64,000 nucleotides of DNA from Frigoribacterium endophyticum (GTDB lineage Bacteria > Actinomycetota > Actinomycetes > Actinomycetales > Microbacteriaceae), in NCBI RefSeq assembly GCF_011759585.1, contig NZ_JAAOYV010000001.1, positions 930,001 to 994,000 on the forward strand, in the 5' to 3' direction. Both the position numbers and the translations under genes were made by a program. Below, piece after piece: positions 9,270 to 20,219 of the stretch. Under the pieces are notes generated by a model that had not been told where the DNA came from, ran no database searches, and worked only from the letters and a program-made list of their open reading frames with translations. Position 1 is the first letter of the stretch. The number at the start of each line of letters is the position of its first letter.

Positions 9270-10243
9270 GTGTGTTGCGCCTCATGGAGCGCGAACGCGA
9301 GATCCCCTTCGAGGAGCTCGTCGGCATCATCGAGCAGGCCATCCTCACGGCCTACCTCAAGCACACCAACCAGCCCGAGAGCCGCGTGCCCGCGGCCCGC
9401 GTCGAGCTCGACCGCAAGACCGGCCACGTGTCCGTCTTCGCCATCGAGCGCGACGAGGAGGGCGCCGTCGTCGGCGAGGCCGTCGACAGCCCGAGCGACT
9501 TCGGTCGCATCGCCGCCTTCGCCGCGAAGCAGGTGATCAACCAGCGCCTGCGCGACATCGGCGACGACAAGGTGCTCGGCCAGTTCAAGGGCCGAGAGGG
9601 CGACATCGTCGCCGGCGTCATCCAGCAGGGGCCGAACCCCCGCATGGTGCACGTCGACCTCGGCACCGTCGAGGCGATCCTCCCCCCGGAGGAGCAGGTG
9701 CCCGGCGAGAAGTACGCGCACGGCTCACGCATCCGCGTGTACGTGACGGGCGTCAGCAAGGGCACGAAGGGGCCGCAGATCACGGTCTCGCGCACCCACC
9801 CCTCGCTCGTGCGCAAGCTCTTCGCGCTCGAGGTGCCCGAGATCGCCAGCGGCGTCGTCGAGATCGTGTCGCTGGCCCGCGAGGCCGGCCACCGCACCAA
9901 GATCGCCGTCCGGGCCACGGAGGCGGGCGTCAACGCCAAGGGCGCCTGCATCGGCGAGATGGGCCAGCGGGTCCGCGCCGTCACGACCGAGCTGAACGAC
10001 GAGAAGATCGACATCGTCGACTACTCCAGCGACCTGCCGACCTTCGTCGCGAGCGCCCTGTCGCCCGCGAAGGTGTCGTCGGCGTTCGTCATCGACAAGT
10101 CGACCAAGGCCGTCCGGGCCCTCGTGCCCGACTACCAGCTGTCGCTCGCCATCGGCAAGGAGGGCCAGAACGCCCGCCTCGCCGCGAAGCTGACGGGCGC
10201 GCGGATCGACATCCAGCCCGACTCGATCCTCGAGGACGACTGA
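9254..10243 (+). CDS. nusA: Transcription termination/antitermination factor NusA
   Basis: The 329-aa NusA has an N-terminal RNA-polymerase-binding domain (about 1-120), an S1 domain (about 125-195, [20 protein letters not shown] at its end) and KH1/KH2 domains ([15 protein letters not shown] and [20 protein letters not shown]). It lacks the acidic C-terminal repeats of E. coli NusA, as usual in Gram-positives. GTG 9254 is preceded by GGAGG at 9243-9247; longer in-frame starts upstream lack such a signal. rimP, which usually precedes nusA, is missing here. Confidence 0.95.
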   Translation: MDIDLSVLRLMEREREIPFEELVGIIEQAILTAYLKHTNQPESRVPAARVELDRKTGHVSVFAIERDEEGAVVGEAVDSPSDFGRIAAFAAKQVINQRLRDIGDDKVLGQFKGREGDIVAGVIQQGPNPRMVHVDLGTVEAILPPEEQVPGEKYAHGSRIRVYVTGVSKGTKGPQITVSRTHPSLVRKLFALEVPEIASGVVEIVSLAREAGHRTKIAVRATEAGVNAKGACIGEMGQRVRAVTTELNDEKIDIVDYSSDLPTFVASALSPAKVSSAFVIDKSTKAVRALVPDYQLSLAIGKEGQNARLAAKLTGARIDIQPDSILEDD

Positions 10244-10260
10244 GCTGGATCGTCGACCAC

Positions 10261-10305
10261 GACGCCGGGGGCCGGCGGCGCACCACGCCGTTCGCCCCCG
10301 GCGTC
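10261..10305 (+). terminator. Hairpin between nusA and ylxR
   Basis: A perfect 12-bp stem (10261-10272 with 10294-10305) contains a nested CGGCG/CGCCG helix. No U-tract follows. Lying inside the nusA-infB gene string, it may be a partial terminator on which NusA could act on its own operon; this is inference. Confidence 0.6.
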
Positions 10306-10332
10306 TCCCGTCCCGCGACCCGAGGGGGTAAG

Positions 10333-10659
10333 GTGGAACCCGTCAGAACGTGCATCGGCACTCGAACGCGCGCTCCGCGGTCCTCACTCGTGAGGATCGT
10401 CGTCCGAGACGGACGCCTGGTGGTCGACGAGACCGCCTCGCTCCCCGGGCGGGGTGCGTGGTTGACGCCTTCGATGGAGGCGTTCGAGTCAGCAGTGAAG
10501 CGCAGGGCCTTCCGCCGTGCGTTCCGCCTCGACTCGGACCCCGACTCGCAGGAGCTCCGCGACCACCTCGTGGCACGGACCACTCCCGATGCACCACCCC
10601 GAGTTCCACCACGACCACTAGCCCAGACAGAACAGGCTGACAGGCACATGGACAACTAA
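10333..10659 (+). CDS. ylxR: YlxR family RNA-binding/regulatory protein
   Basis: The 108-aa protein has the YlxR signature: [21 protein letters not shown] at the start and [22 protein letters not shown], the Gly-Arg-Gly-Ala motif plus Lys/Arg-rich helix of this small fold. YlxR genes lie between nusA and infB; in other bacteria the protein binds RNA or nucleoid and affects RNase P or transcription. GTG 10333 follows a GAGGGGG ribosome binding site. The tail after residue 80 is low-complexity and Pro-rich. Confidence 0.85.
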   Translation: MEPVRTCIGTRTRAPRSSLVRIVVRDGRLVVDETASLPGRGAWLTPSMEAFESAVKRRAFRRAFRLDSDPDSQELRDHLVARTTPDAPPRVPPRPLAQTEQADRHMDN

Positions 10660-10734
10660 TGAGCGGCTCGAAATGAGACCCGTCCAGAACTGACGGCTCC
10701 ACCCTGATCGGGCGGGGCCCGAGACAGGAGAACT

Positions 10735-13527
<2,793 letters not shown>

Positions 13528-13549
13528 CCCCGGCGTCACAGCACTGAAC

Positions 13550-13585
13550 GAGGCCCCGCCCCGACTCCGGTCGGGGCGGGGCCTC
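13550..13585 (+). terminator. Terminator hairpin between infB and rbfA
   Basis: A perfect 16-bp GC-rich stem (13550-13565 with 13570-13585) with a stable TCCG tetraloop lies 22 bp after the infB stop. There is no U-tract. It should reduce or stop read-through into rbfA. Confidence 0.8.
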
Positions 13586-13630
13586 ACCCCTCACCGCTCG
13601 CCCTGAGCGGACCAGCAGAAGGAGCCCGAC

Positions 13631-14188
13631 ATGGCTGACCCGCAGCGCGCCCGCAAGATGGCCGACCGCATCAAGGAGATCGTCGCTCGACGCCTCGACA
13701 AGGGCATCAAGGACCCGCGTCTCGGCTTCGTCACGATCACCGACGTCAAGGTGACGGGCGACCTCCAGCACGCCTCGATCTTCTACACGGTCTACGGCAC
13801 CGACGAGGAGCGCCGCGACACCGGCGCCGCCCTCAAGTCCGCGACCGGCATGCTCCGCAGCGAGGTGGGCAAGAACATCACCGCGCGCCTCACCCCGAGC
13901 ATCGAGTTCATCCTCGACGCCCTGCCGGAGAACGCGGCGTCCATCGACCGCCTCCTGCAGGAGGCGCGTCAGCGTGACCAGGAGAGCCAGACCATCGCCG
14001 CCACGGCCGAGTACGCCGGCGACGCCGACCCGTACGTGAAGCCGCGTGACGAGGACGACTACGACGACGAGGAAGACGACGACGCTCTCGTGGTCGACGA
14101 CGCCGAGCCCGCGCCGTCGGCCGACGCCCCCGCGGGCGACGCCCCGGTCGGCGACGGCTTCGTCGAGCCGGACGGCGGCACCCGCTGA
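13631..14188 (+). CDS. rbfA: 30S ribosome-binding factor RbfA
   Basis: RbfA helps mature the 30S 5' end of 16S rRNA and supports growth in the cold. The KH-like core occupies about residues 1-115 (ADPQRARKMADRIKEIVARRL; DPRLGFVTITDVKVTGDLQHA; SIEFILDALPENAASIDRLL). The roughly 60-residue tail is very acidic (DEDDYDDEEDDD) and then Ala/Pro-rich, an actinobacterial extension that makes the protein 185 aa against about 130 in E. coli. The ATG is preceded by AGAAGGAG. Confidence 0.93.
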   Translation: MADPQRARKMADRIKEIVARRLDKGIKDPRLGFVTITDVKVTGDLQHASIFYTVYGTDEERRDTGAALKSATGMLRSEVGKNITARLTPSIEFILDALPENAASIDRLLQEARQRDQESQTIAATAEYAGDADPYVKPRDEDDYDDEEDDDALVVDDAEPAPSADAPAGDAPVGDGFVEPDGGTR

Positions 14189-14213
14189 CCTGAGGCGGCG
14201 GCGCCTCGCGTCG

Positions 14214-15083
14214 TCAGCTCGGCAGTTCCCAGCCCTCGTCGGCGCTGCCCGTGACCAACCCGTCACGGAGCAGGCCGGCGAGGGCTCTGTCGCGCTGGGC
14301 GGCGTCGGGCCACACCGTCGTGATCTCCGCGGCGGTGACGGGCACGTCGCTCGCCCGCAGCTCCGCCATGACGAGCCCGCGCACCTGGCGGTCCGATCCC
14401 TCGAACTTCGCCTGGGTGCGGAGGCGCGGCCCGACGTGCGCCGGGCGTCCGGCGAGGACCCACGCGCACTCCGCGATCAGGGGGCACTCGTCGCAGCGGG
14501 GCGAGCGGGCGGTGCAGACCAGGGCACCCAGCTCCATCACTCCTGCGCTGACGACCCGCGCCTCCTCTCGGTCGAGGGGCAGCTGAGCCTCCATCAGCGG
14601 CAGGTCACGACGGGCCGACGGCGCCCAGGGCTCGGCCAGGCCCTCGACGGCACGGGCCAGGACGCGACGCACGTTCGTGTCGACGACCGGGTGCCGGTGC
14701 CCGTAAGCGAAGACGGCGACGGCCCGGGCCGTGTAGTCGCCGACCCCGGGCAGCGCCAGGAGGTCGGGCACCTCCTCGGGGACGACTCCGCCGTGCCGCT
14801 CGGTGATCGCCACGGCGGCGGCGTGCAGCGCGAGGGCGCGACGGGGGTAGCCCAGGCGGTCCCAGGCGCGGACGGCGTCGGAGGCGGGGGAGGCGGCCAG
14901 GTCGGTGGGCGTGGGCCAGCGCTCGAGCCACTGCCGGAGGCGCGGGACGACGCGGACGACCGGCGTCTGCTGGAGCATCACCTCGCTGACGATCGTTCCC
15001 CACGCGGTGAACCCCGGCCGGCGCCAGGGCAGGTCCCGCCCGTTCTCGCGGAACCAGGCGGCGACGGGGGAGGCGAGGGGCAC
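14214..15083 (-). CDS. mutY: A/G-specific adenine DNA glycosylase MutY
   Basis: The 289-aa base-excision enzyme removes A opposite 8-oxoG. The catalytic Glu lies in SEVMLQQTPV; the helix-hairpin-helix LPGVGDYTARAVAVFAYG is followed by the catalytic Asp in VVDTNVRRVLAR; the iron-sulfur loop is CTARSPRCDECPLIAEC with four Cys. The C-terminal Nudix-like 8-oxoG-recognition domain of E. coli MutY is very short or absent, as in other actinobacterial forms. GTG 15083 lies 6 nt behind a -10 box. The gene is convergent with rbfA, leaving only 25 bp. Confidence 0.94.
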   Translation of the reverse strand: MPLASPVAAWFRENGRDLPWRRPGFTAWGTIVSEVMLQQTPVVRVVPRLRQWLERWPTPTDLAASPASDAVRAWDRLGYPRRALALHAAAVAITERHGGVVPEEVPDLLALPGVGDYTARAVAVFAYGHRHPVVDTNVRRVLARAVEGLAEPWAPSARRDLPLMEAQLPLDREEARVVSAGVMELGALVCTARSPRCDECPLIAECAWVLAGRPAHVGPRLRTQAKFEGSDRQVRGLVMAELRASDVPVTAAEITTVWPDAAQRDRALAGLLRDGLVTGSADEGWELPS

Positions 15084-15089
15084 CGGACG

Positions 15090-15095
15090 ATCCTA
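15090..15095 (-). promoter_or_regulatory. -10 element (TAGGAT) of mutY, leaderless type
   Basis: On the minus strand TAGGAT ends 6 nt before the GTG start of mutY; no ribosome binding site lies between. Confidence 0.65.
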
Positions 15096-15285
15096 GGCCG
15101 CGCGCCCTCGACGGAGGCGCGCCCTCCCCAGGCGCGGTGCCCCGGTCGTCGTCCCCAGAGCCGGGGGCCGAGTGGCGACAGAACGGTACATGTGGAATGT
15201 TGATGGGCAGTCCGCCGACCACTGTGAGACAGGACCCCGCCATGAGAACAGCCTGCTGCCCCTGCACCGCGTGCGACGAGTCATC

Positions 15286-16500
15286 GTGAGCTTCGCGGGC
15301 GACCTGTCGAAGCCCCGGGTCACCGGCGATCCCAGCCAGGTGCTGGCGCTGGCCGTGCGGTGGGGGGCGACGGCCGAGCTGATCTGGTCGGCGGCGGAGT
15401 CGTTGCGCTCCCTGGACGCCGAGGGCGCGCAGAGCGACGCGGTCGAGGCGTTCCTCGCCGCGGCCGGCGAGGTCGAGCAGCAGCTGCGGACGGTGCACCG
15501 GCGCTACCAGGGCGCGGGGGAGGCGTTGCGGGCCTACGCCGCCGCCCTGGCGGAGGCGCAGACGGCCTCGGCGCCCGCCCTCCGGGAGCACGGCCTCGCG
15601 GTCGACGACCGCGACGCAGCCCGACGGCTGGTCGAGAAGTACGAGGGGATGGCCCTGGTCGCGGTCGGCGAGGAGGCGCGGGCCGACTACGAGGAGCTCG
15701 CTCGCGTGCAGCGCCTGCGCCTCGCCGAGGCTGCCGAGCGTGTCGTGCTCCACGGTGGCCGCGTGGACCCCGCGCACGCCGCGGTCGAGGCCGCCGCGAC
15801 GACCGCGATCGCGCGCCTGGACGACCTCGAGGCCGACGGGCCCCGCGACTCGTTCTGGGACGACGTGAGCGGGGCCGCGGGCGTGGCCTTCGACGGCTTC
15901 CAGCAGTGGATGGAGGACAACGACCACTGGCTCGACGGCCTCGTCACCGCCGCAGGCTTCGTGGGCATGGCGCTGGCCGTCGCGGCTCTCTTCATCCCGG
16001 GCGTCAACGTCTTCGCTTTCGCCCTCATGGTCGGCGTCCTGGCCGTCACGACCGCTCAAGCCGCCGTCGGGACTGGCGAGTGGTCGGACGTCGCCTTCGC
16101 TGCCCTGTCCCTCGCCACCTTCGGCACCGGATCGGTCCTCGTCGCTGGTGCCAAGACCGCTGCGAAGGGCATCGCAGTGAACCGGGTCAACGGCTTGGTC
16201 GCGTCGGGCCAGTCGCGGTCGCTGGCGACGGCATGGGTCAAGGCGACGTGGGACCGAGCCGCCCCTGGCCTCCTCAGCAAGTCCCTCCGGCAGAACCTGG
16301 GGGACGTCGACATGGCTCAGATACGACGGTTCCTGCGAAGTGACCGACCCGGAGCAGAATTCGACGACGCCGTCACCGTCGCCGGTGCGCTCCGCGATCT
16401 GCGGCACGCTCGCATCTTGTCCGGTAGCGACTTCGCGGTGAGTGGGTTGCGAGTTCTGGATCCTCACGGCCGGCTGCAGCGGGCGGGAGTCACCAAGTGA
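15286..16500 (+). CDS. Putative type VII-secreted polymorphic effector
   Basis: The 404-aa protein opens with a helical hairpin domain (about 1-95: VTGDPSQVLALAVRWGATAE, then LRAYAAALAEAQTAS) that resembles the putative T7SS secretion-signal domain of actinobacterial toxins. The WxG turn expected there reads LDAEGAQSDAVEAF, so Trp and Gly are replaced. A coiled-coil-like stretch (100-190) follows, then two hydrophobic helices (about 222-260), a Gly-rich segment and a distinct 100-residue C-terminus that I cannot assign. GTG 15286 is chosen because the domain begins there; ATG 15190 is possible. It overlaps the next gene by 4 bp. No T7SS machinery is present in the window. Confidence 0.55.
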   Translation: MSFAGDLSKPRVTGDPSQVLALAVRWGATAELIWSAAESLRSLDAEGAQSDAVEAFLAAAGEVEQQLRTVHRRYQGAGEALRAYAAALAEAQTASAPALREHGLAVDDRDAARRLVEKYEGMALVAVGEEARADYEELARVQRLRLAEAAERVVLHGGRVDPAHAAVEAAATTAIARLDDLEADGPRDSFWDDVSGAAGVAFDGFQQWMEDNDHWLDGLVTAAGFVGMALAVAALFIPGVNVFAFALMVGVLAVTTAQAAVGTGEWSDVAFAALSLATFGTGSVLVAGAKTAAKGIAVNRVNGLVASGQSRSLATAWVKATWDRAAPGLLSKSLRQNLGDVDMAQIRRFLRSDRPGAEFDDAVTVAGALRDLRHARILSGSDFAVSGLRVLDPHGRLQRAGVTK

Positions 16501-17099
16501 GCGCGAGAGCCCCGTCCACGAACAGAGGCCGGAGGTCGAGCGGTGCTTCTGATCCGATCTCGGCAGGGTTCTGGGTCGTCGCCTACTACGGCAGTCTGGT
16601 TCCGGTACTCGTCATTCAGAGCTTCAACATCGTGCTGGTGATCATCGCCGTGCGCTGGGAGGCGGATGGCCGCCGGTCATCCGAGATCGAGACGGTCTTC
16701 GAGTCGTCACCCGGTTGGCCTCCGGTCGACATGCCGGGCCTCGTGTTCGTCGGCATGGGGATCGGCATCGTGCCCATGGCCGTGGAGATGGTGGTTCGCC
16801 GCGGAAGAACGCCCAGTGGCAGCCAGCCGGGGCTGATGAGCTTCGTGTGGGCTGCTGACGGCCTGCTCTGCCTGAACCACTGGTGGGCCTTCGATGCGGC
16901 GCCGGTCTGGGCTGCTCCCGCGGGGCTCGCGGGCTTCACGATGCTGGCCTCAGCGGGCGTGGCGTTCGTCGTGTACCTGATCCGTGGCGTGCGTCGACTG
17001 CTAGCACGTCGCCGGGGCCACCCGGCTGCCGACGAGCCGGTCGAGTCGCTCGACCCAGTGCGGGCTCGGTTGCTCCGCGGAACGGGGATCGACCGATGA
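16497..17099 (+). CDS. Unknown four-helix membrane protein of the effector module
   Basis: The 200-aa protein has about four transmembrane helices (near 24-50, 79-97, 113-131, 136-163) and a basic C-terminal tail (RRLLARRRGH). No family is recognised. Base composition looks visibly less GC-rich than its neighbours. GTG 16497 overlaps the effector stop (GTGA) and its own stop overlaps the next ATG (ATGA), so the three products are made in step. An immunity or export-partner role is an inference from this coupling alone. Confidence 0.6.
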   Translation: MSARAPSTNRGRRSSGASDPISAGFWVVAYYGSLVPVLVIQSFNIVLVIIAVRWEADGRRSSEIETVFESSPGWPPVDMPGLVFVGMGIGIVPMAVEMVVRRGRTPSGSQPGLMSFVWAADGLLCLNHWWAFDAAPVWAAPAGLAGFTMLASAGVAFVVYLIRGVRRLLARRRGHPAADEPVESLDPVRARLLRGTGIDR

Positions 17100-17764
17100 C
17101 CGCGCCACGGTGGGTGCGGCGGGGGCCGGGCATCGTCGGCGTGGGCTACGCGGTGATGGTGCCGCGGGGCTGGGTGCAGATCCCGGGGCAGCTGCGTCCG
17201 GAGATGGCCTTCGACGCCGTCGTCGACCAGCTCGGCAGCGTCCTCGGCGGGGAGGTCCCGGCGGAGTTCGCCCGGAGGGTCGGCAGCGGGCTGATCGAGG
17301 CCCGCGCCGCCGACGTCGACGGCCACGTGCTCGACTCCTACGTGACCGCGGGGCCGCTGCCCGACACCGGCACGACCGCGAGCATCGTGGTCACCGTGGT
17401 GCCGGTCGTTGCACGGTCGACGGACGACCTCGACCTGCTGCTGCTGGGGCGGGTCGGCCGCGGCGCGACAGCCCTGGGCGTGGGAGGTGAACCGGCGGTC
17501 GTGTGGAGCGAGACCGACGGTGGGCAGCCGGCCCGCGACTCCCCGGGTCGGGTGGTCCGCCGGCGCACGATGCTCAGCAGGGTGACCGGGCAGCTCGACC
17601 GTCTCGTGTCGGCGACGCTGACCGTGCTCGAGACCCACGAGCGCACCACCGGCACGGACGGCGCCAGCGACGCCGTGGCGGACGCGCTCGTCGAGCTGTT
17701 CGACGCGATGCTCACCACCGTGCGCTGGCTCGACGCGGAGGGCCGGGTGATCACCGGCCGCTGA
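17096..17764 (+). CDS. Unknown soluble protein, third gene of the effector module
   Basis: The 222-aa protein has no signal peptide or membrane helix. It opens with GVGYAVMVPRGWVQIPGQL, and the alternation of beta-like segments and a final helical part recalls the Mog1/PsbP-like fold seen in DUF1795/LpqN proteins, several of which assist specialised secretion; this is a weak resemblance only. The C-terminal half contains a helix pair (LDRLVSATLTVLETHERT; DALVELFDAMLTTVRWLD). ATG 17096 overlaps the upstream stop. It is probably a chaperone or adaptor of the module, at low confidence. Confidence 0.55.
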   Translation: MTAPRWVRRGPGIVGVGYAVMVPRGWVQIPGQLRPEMAFDAVVDQLGSVLGGEVPAEFARRVGSGLIEARAADVDGHVLDSYVTAGPLPDTGTTASIVVTVVPVVARSTDDLDLLLLGRVGRGATALGVGGEPAVVWSETDGGQPARDSPGRVVRRRTMLSRVTGQLDRLVSATLTVLETHERTTGTDGASDAVADALVELFDAMLTTVRWLDAEGRVITGR

Positions 17765-17786
17765 GCCGCCGCGCGGCACCGCGGCC

Positions 17787-17792
17787 TAGGGT
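17787..17792 (+). promoter_or_regulatory. -10 element (TAGGGT), leaderless type
   Basis: TAGGGT ends 6 nt before ATG 17799; there is no Shine-Dalgarno in the interval. Confidence 0.62.
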
Positions 17793-17798
17793 GACCTC

Positions 17799-18365
17799 AT
17801 GACCACCCGCTGGGCCCCCGCCAAGAAAGACACGCTCCGTGCACTCGCGACCGAGATCCTGCACAACTACTCGAGGGGCCGCGCCTTCGTCGCCGTCGAC
17901 GGCCTGCCCGGTGCCGGCCAGGCCGCGTTCGCCGACGACCTCGCCGACGCCCTCCGCGAGCTCGGGCACGCGGCCTTCCGCGCCTCCGTCGAGGACTTCG
18001 TCGTCCCCGTGGACACGGGCTCGTCGCCCGACATCGGCGCCGCCGACCCGGCCTTCGCGCCCGAGCTCTTCCGCCGCGTGCTCATCGAGCCCTTCCGCCT
18101 CGGCGGCAGCACCGGGTGGGTCGAGGCGGCCTACGACCGCGAGGCCCGTCGCGCCGCCGAGCCGCGCTGGGTCACCGGGCCCGCCGACGCGCTCCTCCTC
18201 GTCGACGGCGCCGGGCTCAACGAGCCCGAGCTCGCCGGTCTCTGGAACTACAGCGTCTGGGTCACGGCCGACGCCCACCGCGGCGGCCTCCGAGCCCGGG
18301 CCACCTACGTCGTCGACGTCAGCGACCCGGAGCACCCGCGCCGCGTGTTCGACGACGCGTGCTGA
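17799..18365 (+). CDS. Uridine-kinase-like P-loop protein with degenerate Walker A
   Basis: The 188-aa protein is laid out like an actinobacterial uridine/nucleoside kinase: N-terminal helix, beta strand plus P-loop (AFVAVDGLPGAGQAAFADDL), a DxF-type substrate segment (ASVEDFVVP), and a central LLLVDGAGLNEPEL Walker-B-like strand. The P-loop Lys-Ser/Thr is replaced by Gln-Ala (GAGQAA), so ATP-dependent phosphorylation is doubtful; it may be a regulatory pseudokinase or a divergent enzyme. It lies 34 bp upstream of truB, which has its own promoter. Confidence 0.6.
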   Translation: MTTRWAPAKKDTLRALATEILHNYSRGRAFVAVDGLPGAGQAAFADDLADALRELGHAAFRASVEDFVVPVDTGSSPDIGAADPAFAPELFRRVLIEPFRLGGSTGWVEAAYDREARRAAEPRWVTGPADALLLVDGAGLNEPELAGLWNYSVWVTADAHRGGLRARATYVVDVSDPEHPRRVFDDAC

Positions 18366-18387
18366 GGTCCGCCCCTCGCGGGTGCGG

Positions 18388-18393
18388 TAGCGT
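18388..18393 (+). promoter_or_regulatory. -10 element (TAGCGT) of truB, leaderless type
   Basis: TAGCGT ends 6 nt before the GTG start of truB at 18400, with no ribosome binding site between. Confidence 0.65.
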
Positions 18394-18399
18394 CGTCGC

Positions 18400-19314
18400 G
18401 TGAACAGCGGCATCCTCCTCGTCGACAAGCCGCAGGGCATCACCAGCCACGACGTCGTGTCGCGCGTCCGTCGGGCTGCCGGCACCCGCAAGGTCGGCCA
18501 CGCCGGCACCCTCGACCCGCTGGCCACCGGGCTCCTCGTGCTCGGCCTGAACTCGTCGACGCGCCTCCTGACCTTCCTCGTCGGCCTCGACAAGACCTAC
18601 GAGGCGACCATCCGCCTCGGCGTCGCGACGACCACCGACGACTCCGAGGGCGAGACGACCGCCACGCACGACGCCTCCGCGGTCGCCGACGACGCGATCG
18701 ACGCCGGGGTGCGGGCCCTGAGCGGCCCGATCAGCCAGGTGCCCACGACCGTGAGCGCCATCAAGGTGAACGGCCGTCGCGCGTACGACCTCGCCCGCGA
18801 GGGCGTCGAGGTCGAGCTCAAGGCCCGCGACGTGACGGTCTCCGAGTTCTCCGTCCACGATCGGCGAACCGCCGAGGTCGTCGACGAAGCCGGGCGCACC
18901 GTGAGCGTCCGGGACCTCGACGTCCGCGTGCGCTGCTCGTCCGGCACCTACGTGCGGGCGCTGGCCCGCGACCTGGGTGCCGGGCTCGGCGTCGGCGGGC
19001 ACCTCACGGCCCTGCGCCGCACGACCGTCGGCCCCTTCGACGTCGCCGACGCCGCCGTGCTCGAGGGCATCGACGTCGCGCCCGCCCTGCTGCCCCCCAC
19101 CGCGGTGGCGGAGCGCCTCTTCCCCGTCTGGCGGATGTCCTCCGACGAGACGGTCGACCTCGGCCACGGCAAGCGCGTCACCGTGGGCATCGACGACACG
19201 GCCGGGCCCGTCGCCGCCGTGACGCCCTCCGGGGACCTCGCCGGTCTGGTCGAGGTGCGGCGGGGGCAGGCCGTGCCCATCGTCAACTTCCCGAGCGACG
19301 AGGTGTCGGCATGA
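18400..19314 (+). CDS. truB: tRNA pseudouridine(55) synthase TruB
   Basis: The 304-aa enzyme converts U55 of tRNA T-loops to pseudouridine. The catalytic Asp is in GHAGTLDPLATGLLVLGL (about residue 42); KTYEATIRLGVATTTDD and the RCSSGTYVRALARDLG block are also diagnostic. The C-terminal 60 residues form a PUA-like domain. GTG 18400 follows a -10 box. Its stop overlaps the ATG of a small membrane protein, and ribF follows in the same direction, a common actinobacterial cluster. Confidence 0.96.
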   Translation: MNSGILLVDKPQGITSHDVVSRVRRAAGTRKVGHAGTLDPLATGLLVLGLNSSTRLLTFLVGLDKTYEATIRLGVATTTDDSEGETTATHDASAVADDAIDAGVRALSGPISQVPTTVSAIKVNGRRAYDLAREGVEVELKARDVTVSEFSVHDRRTAEVVDEAGRTVSVRDLDVRVRCSSGTYVRALARDLGAGLGVGGHLTALRRTTVGPFDVADAAVLEGIDVAPALLPPTAVAERLFPVWRMSSDETVDLGHGKRVTVGIDDTAGPVAAVTPSGDLAGLVEVRRGQAVPIVNFPSDEVSA

Positions 19315-19679
19315 TCGAGTGGTTCACCTGGGTGCAGGTCGTCGTGGCCTGCGTCGCCGGCCTCGTCTGCGTCGTCGCCGGGTTCGCCCGCAAGCTGCCG
19401 AACGACGTCACCGTCGGTGCGACGGCCCTCGTGCTCGTGCTGCTGCTCGTCCAGCTCGTCGTCGCGATCGTGGCCCCGTTCGTCGGCAACCCGCCCACCG
19501 GCAACGTCGTCGAGTTCTACATCTACCTCGTGTCGGCCATCCTCCTGCCGCCCCTGGCGGTGGTCTGGGCGCTCGTCGACCGGACCCGGTGGAGCAACCT
19601 CGTGCTCGCGGCGTCGGTGTTCGCGGTCGCCGTGATGGTCTACCGCATGCTCCAGATCTGGACGGTGCAGGTCGCGTGA
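19311..19679 (+). CDS. Conserved small membrane protein between truB and ribF
   Basis: The 122-aa protein has four hydrophobic helices (about 4-24, 36-58, 68-86, 94-115) and no recognisable domain. ATG 19311 overlaps the truB stop (ATGA), so it is co-translated with truB. The function is unknown. Confidence 0.75.
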   Translation: MIEWFTWVQVVVACVAGLVCVVAGFARKLPNDVTVGATALVLVLLLVQLVVAIVAPFVGNPPTGNVVEFYIYLVSAILLPPLAVVWALVDRTRWSNLVLAASVFAVAVMVYRMLQIWTVQVA

Positions 19680-19744
19680 CGCCGTCGTCGAGCCGCATCC
19701 CGTCGACCCTGCCGCCCGTGTCGGCGCGCACGGCGACCGCGACC

Positions 19745-19750
19745 TATCCT
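19745..19750 (+). promoter_or_regulatory. -10 element (TATCCT)
   Basis: TATCCT ends 5 nt before ATG 19756 and 8 nt before the second ATG at 19759, so the following gene is probably leaderless or nearly so. Confidence 0.55.
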
Positions 19751-19755
19751 GGTCG

Positions 19756-20214
19756 ATGATGGTCACTCAGAAGTCAACGCGCGCTGTCGGTCTCGGCCGG
19801 GTCCTCGTCGCGGTCTACGCCCTCCTCGCCCTGGCGGCCACCGGCCGCTCCGTCTTCCAGATCGCCGAGCAGTTCTCGGAGGCGCCGCTCGCCTACACGC
19901 TGAGCGCCCTCTCGGCGGTCGTGTACATCGTCGCGACCGTGGCCCTCGTGAAGCGGGGCACCACCTCCTACGCCGTCGCCTGGGCGACCATCTCGTTCGA
20001 GCTCGCCGGCGTCCTGATCGTCGGGCTCGTGACCGCGCTCGACCCGGCCCTCTTCCCCGACGACACCGTCTGGTCGTTCTTCGGCCGCGGCTACGGCTTC
20101 GTGCCGCTCCTGCTGCCCGTGCTGGGCATGATCTGGCTCGCGCGCACCCGACCGACCGCCGCCGAGCGCGCGCACGACGGCGAGCCGGAGTCCGTCACCG
20201 GCCTGCCCGAGTAG
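19756..20214 (+). CDS. Conserved membrane protein upstream of ribF
   Basis: The 152-aa protein has four predicted helices (about 14-36, 48-66, 73-95, 110-130) and an acidic tail (AHDGEPESVTGLPE). Two adjacent ATG codons (19756, 19759) are possible starts. It ends 5 bp before ribF and is probably cotranscribed with it; a link to flavin uptake is not supported by any motif. Function unknown. Confidence 0.7.
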   Translation: MMVTQKSTRAVGLGRVLVAVYALLALAATGRSVFQIAEQFSEAPLAYTLSALSAVVYIVATVALVKRGTTSYAVAWATISFELAGVLIVGLVTALDPALFPDDTVWSFFGRGYGFVPLLLPVLGMIWLARTRPTAAERAHDGEPESVTGLPE

Positions 20215-20219
20215 GCGAC

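Noticed and set aside
17799-18365. Functional uridine kinase
   Set aside because: The P-loop Lys-Ser/Thr needed for ATP binding is missing, so only a kinase-like fold is claimed.
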